Positions 1-10,589 of a DNA stretch of 64,000 bases are shown here, piece by piece (the first letter of the stretch is position 1; every line of letters begins with the position of its first letter). The DNA lies in NCBI RefSeq assembly GCF_910592395.1, contig NC_088309.1:19720599-19784598 (forward strand), read 5' to 3'. This DNA is from Lineus longissimus. Taxonomy: Eukaryota; Nemertea; Pilidiophora; Heteronemertea; Lineidae. The position numbers were made by a program, and so were the translations under genes. Under the pieces are notes generated by a model. That model had not been told where the DNA came from. It saw nothing but the letters and a program-made list of their open reading frames with translations, and ran no database searches.

Positions 1-297
1 AAAAAGTATCCATCTTGCCATTAAAAGCTTACTTGAAGGCCTCCATTTGGCTGTGCCAAGCACTCCCTAATGTTTTATACATTATTTAGGGGACAGCAGC
101 AGTATCTTCAGGGTGAATCTAAGCAGAAAATGGGAAGAAACTGACCAGAAAACCTTTTTCTACCAGGATTATGAACAACACAACATTGATTACGGTGATT
201 TTTCTGAATGGACCTCTTTTTAAACAGCATCACAATTGTGAGGTAAATGAAATATATCAATAAGGTAAAAGATCAAAGTGATAAATCACTTTCAAAG

Positions 298-847
298 TTT
301 GAATGAATCCTGGAGGTTTCCAATCAGTGTGGTCATCCATAGTCACCAAAGGGGCTAATGTAATCGAGCGGCAATTGATCCAATACCATAAGGATCGAAG
401 ATGGACAAGCTGGGCATTAGGCTTGGTGTCTTTTGAAACACGATCAGGTGGAAACAGACCACTGAGTCCAGTCATTACGCTTGGGGAGGAGAAAAGACTG
501 CTGTTCTAGCCAATTTCAGCCCAGAAGGCTCTTGGAAGAACTCCGTTCACTTAGATATCATGTGTAGCAGACTATAGCCTACCCAACTGTAGGAATGGTG
601 AGAAACAGACTTGCTCTCCTACATTACTTATCTTTGAATGAATCCTGGAGGTTTCCAATCAGTGTGGTCAGCCATGGTTACCAAAGGAGCTAATGTAATT
701 AGGTGGCGATTGATCCAATACTATAAGCGTGAAAGATGGACAAGCTGAGCATTTTGCTTGGTGTCTTTTGAAACTCGATCAGGGAGAAACACTCCACTGA
801 TTCCAACAACTGTGCTGCCCAGGGATGTTGCGCAATTGTTGTTCTAA
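298..847. repeat. Diverged direct duplication, two ~212-bp copies 335 bp apart
   Basis: Copy 1 covers about 298-509 and copy 2 about 633-847. Both begin with the same run, GAATGAATCCTGGAGGTTTC, at 301 and 636. Similarity then continues with scattered substitutions through 'GACAAGCTG' and 'TTGGTGTCTTTTGAAAC'. Read on the minus strand, both copies keep the same frame over about 60 codons, sharing the peptide blocks DRVSKDTK, NAQLVHL, ITLAPLVTM and DHTDWKPPGFIQ. Several differences are third-position synonymous changes. Copy 2 has an in-frame TAG where copy 1 has Trp. The plus-strand mirror frame has a TGA in copy 2. I do not recognise the peptide. It could be a decayed coding module of a mobile element or a duplicated exon relic. 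Confidence 0.7.
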
Positions 848-2640
848 CGAGTGACACCCTGATGACCATAAAGGTAGCATGAGTTGCAAGCTTGGCTGAG
901 CCAAGCCAAGATGAGGCAACAGAGTCCATTTACTGTACTTCAAACAAAAAGGTTTTTTTAAATCGTTGAGAGATATACGAAAGAAATGGTGACATATAAA
1001 ACATCAACTGCAGCCATGTCGCAGCCCTAGACCCAGCCCCAGTTGGCCAGCTCAAAATCCAATTCACCTGGGTACACCATGCTATATAAGTCAGATATTG
1101 TATCCTTGATGCTCTGATATTGTCACCTTACAGAAGATCGATAATCTAGAGCCTAGCCTCTAAAACCCTTGGATAAGGGCACAGTTTGGATATTAATAAC
1201 AGACGTGACAATGCTGTGCTGAGTATCTTACCTGATGTGGGTATCTAAACGTCTCAAAGGCTGCCAAACCACTCACCAGCTGCATGGGATGTACTGTGCA
1301 TCATAATATGTACAGTATTGCATACATCAACATCAAATTTTCATTCTTGATCATATGGTTAAAACCGCCTCACAAATAATGAGCAATGTTTTGTCACAGC
1401 AACCTGGGCCTATAATTTCCGTGATAAGCAATATAAAGATTGCTCATCTGCGATTAAACTGCTTCCCAAGTTTTTGCGAATTGCAAAAGTAAGTAGGTGT
1501 GACAATTTGGCGGTTTCTAGTATGCAAATGTGTTATCCATGATTTTCATCACACCAAGAATCTGTCCAGGATTGGTTTGCTCGCACATCATCAAAGCCAC
1601 TATAGCTGTTGCCTGTCCTGGTAGTTTTACGAGAAAAAAATTACATCTAGAATTTATCACGCCAAAACACAATGTGAACAATAAATAAATAATGGCAAGT
1701 AAATTTGTCATCTCAAATGCGCTTGGACATTTTGATGACTTTCAGTCTTGGCACTGCAGACAGGTCATGAGTCACAGGGTGATAGAAAAGGCAGATACTA
1801 TCTTATGCTTGCTCATCCGGTTTAAAAGATTATTGAGAATTAGTGACCATTGGTAGTTAGTGGCAAAATCATTTGAAGATTAAACTGTTGGGATGGTACA
1901 AAAAACATGTTTGCCGCTTGCTTTCTGTATGAAGAAGTAAATGTCAGCCGGTGGTATTTTGAGACATATCACATAGGTTTGAGTAAATAAGACTTCCTTG
2001 AAGGAAAGATGTAACACCACCAACTTTGATTGGAAGCTATTCCCTGAACGTGGGTGGCAAATCTTGAAGCTGGTTCACGTTCAGTCTGAATTAGCCACCA
2101 AGTTTTGGCTCTGTTAACATGGCTGGAACTATTTTCATCATTATTTCTAAACATGAAAAGGCACATCGATATTTCCAGTTTAACAGCAGATACAATTGGC
2201 AACTGACAAATTGAAATGGACAATGCTGGATTCCTAAACATTGTGTGTGATACTCTCTGATCAATGAGAGCGAGATATTCACATTTTGAACTAATGCCAC
2301 CCATTGACCAGAAGGTTTATAATGTCAAGATGATAAACGATGCCATTTGTTTTCCTTTATGTGTTCAAGCGTTTCATAAGATATCTAAATCCATCTTTGG
2401 TTGTAGTAAAGATTATTCTGCATATTTGTTATATTACTATGATTAGTTTGTGTAGAATTGGAAAAGTATCCTTTTATTTTCCAACCTTAAACCACACCAT
2501 TAGGGAAACTCTTGGGACTGGCCACATGCGCATAAAAAGCTTTCTCCACTTAATAAAGCAGACAGATAAATAAAGATTAACGTATTTGGTGAGAAATTGA
2601 GCATGCAGCTCGATGGGATTTCAGGGCCTGAAGTTCACAG
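848..2640. other. No gene recognised; weak exon-like segments only
   Basis: AT-rich sequence with no recognisable domain or repeat. Two weak exon-like segments were seen. On the plus strand, 1400-1488 lies between TCACAG and GTAAGT and reads TWAYNFRDKQYKD. On the minus strand, a short frame ends at CAG|GTAAGA near 1231 and reads SGLAAFETFRYPHQ. Both are too short to call: 30 open codons are common by chance here. Confidence 0.4.
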
Positions 2641-2678
2641 AGGCAAGAAAAATGCCTAATTCTTGTTATCACCCTTAC

Positions 2679-3080
2679 TTAACTCCTGTTCATTAATTCC
2701 ATTTGACATGTTTGAAGTGTGCCCCTTTTCAGAACACTAGCAATAGAGTCAATTTTACTGCAGGGCCCTTTCGAAATCGGGTGGACACATGTTGGAAAAG
2801 GGTTTGAAATCAAAACCTCATCATTCATCATCATACGTACTGTTGAACCTTTGCCAACCTTCAGCCTTCTCAACACAGAAAACATCTTCAAAGTTTGCCT
2901 ATCTGATGCAGGCCTTGATTTAGTTGCAGCAGCAAGGTTTATACCAATCACAATGAAATGGCCTAGACACCTCAAAGGAAACCGCATCAATAATTTTTCC
3001 TCTGTTAGCGGTTTGGTGGCATCATTTTTCATCATCTTAGCCAGTTCAATGAAATAAACCACAGGATACAATAGCAACAC
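2679..3080. other. Region open on both strands in mirrored frames (possible decayed coding sequence)
   Basis: The minus strand is open for 133 codons (2679-3080) and the plus strand for 112 codons (2719-3057) in exactly mirrored frames. Minus-strand blocks include RPASDRQTLKMFSVLRRLKV, MMMNDEVLISNPFP and HPISKGPCSKIDSIASVL. Plus-strand blocks include FEIGWTHVGKGFEIKTSSF and DLVAAARFIPITMKWPRH. The phrasing has a transposon-derived feel, but I cannot name a family or say which strand was coding. No strong splice signals delimit it: a GTAAGG on the minus strand at 2653 lies beyond the in-frame stop. A chance open frame of about 130 codons is expected roughly once in a window of this size. Confidence 0.3.
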
Positions 3081-3498
3081 TGCTGACTTCTTATCTAACT
3101 TTGCTTTTGTAATGGTAAACCATCTGGGTTGTTGAGGTTTGGTCTGCTTTCAAGTATTTTTCAATTGAAAATGATCTGATGTACTGCAATCACGGTGCAC
3201 AAGTTAACTGTCCTCCGTGAAAAGAGATACAAGGAACTCAATACTGTTTACTCCATTGGAATTTACGACTTTTTTTCAATGATATATGACCACAAAGCCT
3301 TTTATTTGAAAACCTTTCGTAAAACATGTTACAATGCAAAGTCAGCTTTGATGTAAATATCATTTTTCATATGATAACGACGATGAAGAGAATGCCTGAA
3401 TGCGCATCAGCAAGAAGGGAGGCAGGATCATTCATTCAATACCTGACTTACATTGGATTATTACCGCAAATAATGAATATTTTCCAAAAGCATGAGTA

Positions 3499-3526
3499 CT
3501 TCGGAAAGCACCAGTACTTTCCGAAG
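3499..3526. repeat. Perfect 10-bp inverted repeat (hairpin)
   Basis: The arms CTTCGGAAAG (3499-3508) and CTTTCCGAAG (3517-3526) are perfect reverse complements around an 8-nt spacer. The flanks carry degraded versions of the same CTT(C)GAAAG motif up to about 3565, so it sits in a small cluster of related short repeats. Confidence 0.7.
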
Positions 3527-3832
3527 CAAGAGTAACTTCTGAAAGAAAGAGAACTCTTCGAAAGCATCAACGTAAGAAGCCGTGTATTTTGTCAGCAGGA
3601 GGTCACCGAATCAATACTATACAGGGGCACGATAACCATTCAGTATCACTGATTAAAACGTTGACATGAAAAAAACAACAATGTATTGTCAGCTGCAGAT
3701 GTTGAAGTGACTAAGAAAATGGTATTGGGCACTGAACAGATTCGAAAGGAATCACAGCAAAAAGAAGTCAAGAAAACATGAGATGAAGTAGAATGAATGC
3801 CAAGATCAGCATCAAATTGAGGCAGAGTTTTG

Positions 3833-4123
3833 TCAGCTGCAGATGAAATTTGTAAAGAAAGGCATGATCAATAGCCCGCGTGACATGAGGTTGATTTCCG
3901 GATTTGCGGTAGCGAAAACCTGCATTGGATTGGCAAATCGATAACGATGAGTTCGCAGTTCACTAGGTTGAGAGGATGGGAGGGGACTTTCTGCTGTGAT
4001 CACATTGCAGGGCATCAATATTGTTCCAGGGTTCAGGTAATCACAGGAAGTGCACAGGAAAGAGTGCACAAAGCCCACAGCTTGTGAATATAACTTATAG
4101 AAATGATATGCCCGTCTAATCAA
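3833..4123 (-). other. 96-codon open frame, unrecognised
   Basis: The minus-strand frame includes RTHRYRFANPMQVFATA and LMSRGLLIMPFFTNF. The plus strand over the same bases, from ATG at 3841, reads MKFVKKGMINSPRDMRLI and then stops. Both readings look protein-like and neither is identified. It lies 0.75 kb from the two-strand-open region at 2679-3080, so both could be remnants of one decayed element. The length alone is compatible with chance. Confidence 0.2.
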
Positions 4124-4852
4124 GATGATCGTGAATCGAGCACAAGTGATGATGACGTCAACCTCAGTACTGATTCACCAAGTCTTCCAGCATCGGCTCA
4201 GGAAGGATTACTATTCAGAAAACATATCACTGGGATTGGTGTGATATCTAGACGACCAGCATAATCATCTTTACCAACCATCCAACAGCTAAGCTAAGTT
4301 CCCCAACACAATTATTTTTTTGGTCTGAGAATTAACAGCCGCAAGAGAGTCGCGCTGGTGAGTGGTGAATCAGGGGGCAGAAACATGTAATGGACCATGG
4401 TTAAATTATCGACCAATGGTAGAAAAGAATTTGTTTGGACACAACAGCAATGAAGTGAGAAACTATTGTCAGGGGAAGTGAGAAAATCTGTGCTGTTTTC
4501 GATAAGGAGTGGGACCTGCAATCAAGAAAGGTTACCTCGGTGTGGGAGTGAAACAGCTGAGGAAACTGGATATTTTCCCCCAAAAAATTTAAAATCAATG
4601 TTGAAATGAAAACTGTTGACAGTATGGATGCAACTTCAAAAGTGACTGAATCAGATGGCTGGTTCACACCATGCAGAACTCTAAACGATATCGGTATTTC
4701 AATGATGTCAAGAGGGATTCATGGCTGATACAACCAGTGACATGTTTCACAGGCAAACAAAATATTATCCCACGTTTGAGTGCAAGTCATCTCAAACCTT
4801 TTCTGGTTGGTTTAGCAGCAATTTATTCTCAAAGAGATTTGGTCTTATAATC

Positions 4853-5098
4853 AGTACATCATCATCACCATCAGCAAAAGCATCACTGTTACAACAATGT
4901 GCTCTGTTTCAAGGCACATATTCCCAACACTTTTGTACACCATATTCTAACAGAGATTTGGCCTCACATCCACCGAGTACATCATCATCACCATCAGCAA
5001 AAGCATCACTGTTACAACAATGTGCTCTGTTTCAAGGCATATATTCCCAACACTTTTGTACACCTTATTCTCACAGAGATTTGCTCTCATGGCCAACG
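4853..5098. repeat. 123-bp tandem duplication
   Basis: Copies at 4853-4975 and 4976-5098 are nearly identical. Both begin AGTACATCATCATCACCATC and contain 'TGTGCTCTGTTTCAAGGC'. A diverged third partial copy of the end of the unit (CAAAGAGATTTGG) precedes copy 1 at about 4832. Because 123 is 41 codons, the duplication keeps a 135-codon plus-strand frame (4721-5128) open, with the peptide KASLLQQCALFQG repeated. I see no evidence that this frame is a real gene. Confidence 0.85.
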
Positions 5099-5399
5099 GT
5101 ATTACCATATAATAGCTCTTCTCCTTAAACACCAACACGGCCCAACAAGATCAGCTGACAAAGCTTGGTCGTACAACCACTAAGTGCATCAGTGTCACCA
5201 AAGCATTGCATCCGCTTCAGTCACAACGATATTTCCTCCTCGAGATTTGGTTTCACAGTCAAAAGGTCAAGCACTGAAACCACAACATCACTGCTACTGT
5301 TAAGCCACATCATTGCTACTGTTAAGCCATCGTACAAAACCAGATCTCGCAATCATGTCACCAATGCTTAAAAGTAATGTAAAAGTAACGGAAGCAAAC

Positions 5400-6235
5400 T
5401 AGATCCGCCGACAAAGCCAGACGCCCCTAAGAGCCAGACTGAGCAATGCTACATTGCTAAATACGCAAAAATACCCACAAAATACTGTCCGACTTGTCTC
5501 CTAACACTTATCGGATCACAGTGTGTAAATAGACGTTATCATTGTAGGAAAGGATTATTGACCTACGGTTAGTGCGCTATTGACAGTAGCGGGGTAACCA
5601 ATTTCATTATATGTGTTTGTAAATAGGCCATTATTACTTTATCGACCAGAAATGAGCAAAAGAGATTTAAGGCCGGCTTCAAAGTGGATGCTCATTTATC
5701 ATGTAGAAGTCCGTTGAGACGTCCCCTTCTTTTGTATATCGAGCGTGTTGCTTGGAATATAACAATGTAATAGCTGGCTTTATCATCATGTTCACCAACA
5801 TGTACAATGCAATAATTCCAGGTGGACATTTCTCAGTGGTCTATGGCAAAATCAGGCTGGGGCCGAAGACCATTCTGCAAGAAAGACCTTCGATCACTTC
5901 CACTGATCAAGGACGAAACATAAGAAACTGACAAGCAGTAAACCACCTGCTACTAAGGTGTCCTCCATCTCCTTATCCATCAAGTTCCGGTAATAAATGG
6001 ATCACTCATCTCAGGGACATTTCGGACATCTTCCACTATAAGCTCAACAAGCCAGAAGTCACTGTGATAGATCCATTATGTCGAGGTCAATGGACGGAAA
6101 TGGGATCAGCCTAAGCTAACCTCCATCGATGAATATATAACACCATCGTAAGTTATTCTAGCTTATTTTCAGATTTTTCACCACTCATCATGTGCACATC
6201 ACAAAATCACAGTCACATCACTTTGGACAGTGGAC
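5400..6235. other. No gene recognised
   Basis: No coding, RNA or clear repeat signal. A phrase GATAGATCCATTATGTC near 6065 resembles the following minisatellite units, so the array may once have extended this far. Confidence 0.4.
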
Positions 6236-6380
6236 GATGATGTCATGAACGATAAGCCACCCTGATATGAATGATAATGTCATGATCCAAAAGTCACCCT
6301 GGCATGATGATGTCAAATCCATAAGTCACCCTGATATGAGTGATGATGTCAAGATCCATATGTCACCCTGATAGATCTAT
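6236..6380. repeat. Minisatellite, 33-37-bp units, about 4 copies
   Basis: Units start with GATGATGTCA or GATAATGTCA at 6236, 6273, 6306 and 6342 and contain 'AAGTCACCCTGATATGA'. Diverged satellites of the same unit occur near 6055-6110 and 6545-6610. Confidence 0.75.
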
Positions 6381-7855
6381 TACGTCACAGGCAAGGGACG
6401 ACAATGGGATCTGTTGAAGATAGCTTCGTCAGATAGGATTCTTTTTTGATGTAGACTTCTACTTCTGACTGTCCAGCACTCGCTCCATGTAGGACCAGTC
6501 GGAGTCAAGTCAAATCATTAAGTTTGGACAGCAACTGACCAATGATGACGATGTCATGAAACATAAATCAACCAGATAGATCTATCATTTTGAGAGACGA
6601 CAATAGGATTTGTTGGATTTGGCCTGAGAGACGGATATAACACATCTTATATGGTAGCTCTTCTGGTGGCAGTCCCTGGGTAAAACAAATCCCTGTAGGC
6701 AAACCCAAATAAATGGATTGTTATCAAACACTTCCATACCATTTATTATCTAACGCGGAGTATTTCATCTATCAGCAAGTAATATTGTCAGCACTAGATG
6801 CCAGTTAGAGCACTCAAAGTCTCCTTAAGTTGTTTGCGTAGGATGTTGTCAGAGTCCCATCACAACACTATGTCAACTTCACTTAAGATTGCCATGGAAA
6901 CCTGTGTGTTTTAGACAAAGAACTGAATGGGAATTTTTCCAACTCAGTGTGGATGATGTCCATTTGATGTAAATGTTAGTAAGAGCAGTCAGCGGCACAG
7001 CGCTTGATTCTTGCAATTCTTGATAGAACAATCATCCAGAAAGACATATCACTAGCTATTTCACTGTAACAATCACATGAAAATGGCCAGGATATCAAGT
7101 CTTAAATATGTGCATGTCATTCTGAAGAACGTACATCACATATCAACAAAATATTCAGGACCATAATCATACATTGCCAAATCTCATTACAGACCATGCT
7201 GACAACTTATTCACATGAATACCCTTGCTAATATCGTCAATTTGCATAGGTTTCATGACTGCAGTACACACAGAAAGAAAATTGTCTATCATAATTCAAT
7301 TAACCTGATCATGAGTTCTTATCATTCCTATCCCTCAGTATTGACAGTCTCTATTGATGCTTGCTGTAGAGTCTGTCAGATCATATTTGCCTAGTGCCAC
7401 CGACTGCTCGAGATGCACCAGAACATTGAACGGTTTTCTGGCCTGCTTTCTGGCCTGCTTTCTGTCCTCGGGCAGGCCAGGTCGGCAGCCATGAGTGATT
7501 CTGTATGAGGAATTCTATATGAAAGTGTCATTCACACCAAGGCGGTATGACTTGCAAGTGGTGATTTCAACATGTTCAATGGTCTGTTTGATTTGGTTCT
7601 TGTGCACATACCCCCAAAGACATGTCTGAGGAGAGGTTGGTGTAGCTATCAAAACAAGCAAAGGCGCCAAACGATCAAGAAAATTGCCTTCGTCACTGCA
7701 TGAATCAATTTTCTCTCCTGTTGTCGACATCTTGTTACATGTGTTGTTAGCCGACAAAATAATTAGGACCTTCGTCATACAAAGCAAAATCTTGTTACCG
7801 ATTACAACAAGTTATTTACCTGTATACCCCCTTTCTCATCATCATAACCATTTGG

Positions 7856-8060
7856 TAAAAGTTTCCATGGAGAAAATGCCATCATTGCACTCATTAAGAA
7901 AGACAGTCTCAAGTCACAAAACTGCTATCATTGCACCCTTTTGGAAAGAAAATCTCTCTAGAAAATGCAATCGTTGCACCCATTATGTTATAAAATCTTT
8001 CTAGAAAATGCTATCATCACAGTCACTTTGTAAAAGTCTCACCCCAGAAAATGTCAGCAA
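7856..8060. repeat. Diverged tandem repeat, roughly 40-50-bp units
   Basis: Four to five degenerate units carry the shared phrase 'GAAAATGC(C/A)ATC(A)TTGCAC' at about 7873, 7905, 7955, 8005 and 8046. Read on the minus strand, the left end looks like an exon (LLPNGYDDEKGGIQ before CAG|GTAAAT at 7817). The overlap with the tandem units makes a non-coding origin more likely. Confidence 0.5.
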
Positions 8061-10070
8061 TCCAACCATCTCCACAAAAAAATGTATTGGAAATGATATC
8101 AAAAAGTTAGCCTATGCTGTGATGTCTCGTCTGGTGTCATAGACTACAAGACAGATTCGTCTAATAATTGCTCTAATAACACGGCTGGTCTCCGCCATGT
8201 ATGACAGGGGTTATCATCGAATCTGGCCAGAATGTCATCCATCAATGTGGAGGCAATAACAGCGGGGAATCCGGGAGCAACGATGACACAAGCATCATAC
8301 AAATGAAGCACCTTCTCAATTGGATGCTGTCACTCATGTAGTTGGAAGTCATGACGGCCATCCGCAATGCTAATTTAGCTTGGCAATGATGAGTATGCCA
8401 CTAAATGTCACATGTACCCGGTTGGATTGGTCTTATTGCTTTCTAAGAACTTTAAGAAAGTTCAAAGCTCCGATTTCTCGTCAGGGGTTGAATATGCAAG
8501 TGGCTACTTACATCATGAAACCACATTGAATTAGTGAAATGTACACGTAAATTGCCTGGAAAAATTAGCCACAACACCCTCGGGAGTCTCAGGCAGGTGG
8601 CTGATACCAAGTGTGCTGTATGCAGTGCTTGTAGCAGAGGGATCAGAGAATCAGTGGCATATCCTGACATGGTAAAACTCATTGTTTTCATAGCTTTTTT
8701 GGGATTAGCCTGGTTGTTCATTCAGTCGCCATAATATTTTATGCCTGTCTTTGAAAAGCTGTAGAGAATGAATTTTGGGGAAGATAGGAACACAAAGAGT
8801 TTGGAATCCCAGGCTTCGTCAGTCAGCTGCCTTACATAGACCACTTTCAATGAGATAAACAGAACTGGGGATGGGAAGGGCACCTTACATGGTTTGATTC
8901 AGCAACATGTAGCTCCATTGGACCAGGACTTGTATACCCCAGTCGGTTCAAAGTTCAAATTTGTTATAGAGCTTCTGCCTTATTGACCAGCAATCGATTA
9001 TCACTAATAAACAGATGAACCTTGAAATTGGTCAAGAAGCCATACACGGTTTTATCAGCAACTTGTAACCTCAGTGGATCCAGGACTGTGTCTGTGGGCA
9101 AATCAATCAATACAAGCTATTTCAAGAACCAATATGGCGAAGGCTTACAACAGCCTTTGAAGAAACCCTCGGGAAGATTTGGGGGAATTGATCGAATGAT
9201 CTCGGCTTTAGGTGGAAGCTGATAAGAATGGTAAGGAGAATCTCCCATAAAAAATTAGGTGGGCGCCCCAGTATTAGAAAACTGTAAGGGACTTAGCCCA
9301 CACTGGTGGAGGCTATTTGAAGCATGTTCTCAGCAACAATTATGCTGTGATGTAAACTATTATACATCTGGGTAAAAAAGAAGAACATATTTCTTTTTTT
9401 TGCATTTTTATTGACCTGTATGGATTGGTTTGGAGTGTGTATCGCTGGAGGGTGATGCGATCTCAATCAGAGCTTTTAAAGGGTGACAAAAGACAGGAGT
9501 GCAGAGGTCAAACTAGTGGTTTCTGGACGACTAGGACAGTTTGGGGGACTGCATTGTGTTTGATTTGAGCATTAACATATCCCCTTTACCACCAAGAATT
9601 GTTTGGTTAACTATAAGATAGGGGATATGCCTGTCATCAAATTAGTGTAAGTTAATATGGCCTACCTGGCTCCTACCTATAGTCTCCCTTCAATGTCAAG
9701 CTGCCCTACATGCAACAAATGAATGCATGTATCACAAAAATACCCACAATATCAAGATATGCAGCACGAAGATCGGTTTTGGCCCAACATATAACCTTAT
9801 AATGTGCTTTGGATGGTCAAGTGATTGCTACCCGTACTACCAGTTATGCTCAAACCTGACCTATCATTGATCCCAGTTACCACAAAAGGTTTCCGCAAAT
9901 GAGCAATCCTTCTTGGAGGTTTCGTAGATGAAGCAAATTAGGGAGGCAAGGTCAGTGTGATTATCAAGTTGATTAGCAAGACCGACTAGGCCACATAGAA
10001 GAGCACACAAGCATTGGTTACCAAATGAGACTGGGATTCATTTAATCATTCTCATTACCGAGGGGTGTTT

Positions 10071-10275
10071 GGTCTGCTCCACTTTGGTTACTAGATGTAG
10101 ATGGGGTAGTTGGTCTGCTCCACTTTGGTTACCAGGTGCCAATGGGGTAGTTGGTCTGCTCCACTTTGGTTACCTGGTCCCAATGGGGTATTTGGTCTGC
10201 TCCGCATTGGTCGCCATATGCTGACAGGGTATTTGGTCAGCTTTGCTCAAAAGATACATGAAATGGTCCACGGGC
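10071..10275. repeat. 41-bp minisatellite, about 4.8 copies
   Basis: The phrase GGTCTGCTCCACTTTGGTTA recurs at 10071, 10112, 10153 and 10194, and in degraded form at 10235, with an exact 41-bp period. The unit also carries 'AATGGGGTAGTT'. Because 41 is not a multiple of three, the 74-codon open frame across it is incidental. Confidence 0.88.
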
Positions 10276-10543
10276 ACAAAGACAGAGAAGCAAAACAAAC
10301 TACTTGGTCTGTACTTGACTCATATTTCTCATAGATTCAGACCACAGATATTTTCAGTGTCGCCCATTTGACATGTTTGAAAGAAAACCACTATTTGACA
10401 TGATTTCCCAATACTTGTGTTAACCAGATATTTTTATTTCTCTCTTAAGTTTCTAACATACCATAAGTACGCCTTACTGAATGCCAAAGGAGATCCTACA
10501 ACTTTTGTTCTCTGATTTCCGTGTTCCTGTAGCTTCTATAGGA

Positions 10544-10585
10544 ACTGTGTTATGTTTCACTGTGTTATGTGAAACATAACACAGT
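10544..10585. repeat. Perfect 17-bp inverted repeat with 8-nt loop
   Basis: The left arm is ACTGTGTTATGTTTCAC (10544-10560) and the right arm GTGAAACATAACACAGT (10569-10585). They are perfect reverse complements. The loop TGTGTTAT repeats the start of the arm, so the structure probably arose by templated copying at a stalled fork rather than as a transposon end. Confidence 0.9.
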
Positions 10586-10589
10586 GCAT

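Noticed and set aside
6236-6380. CRISPR-like regular spacing of short repeats
   Set aside because: Whole units are repeated with no unique spacers, and the sequence is eukaryotic in character; it is a minisatellite.
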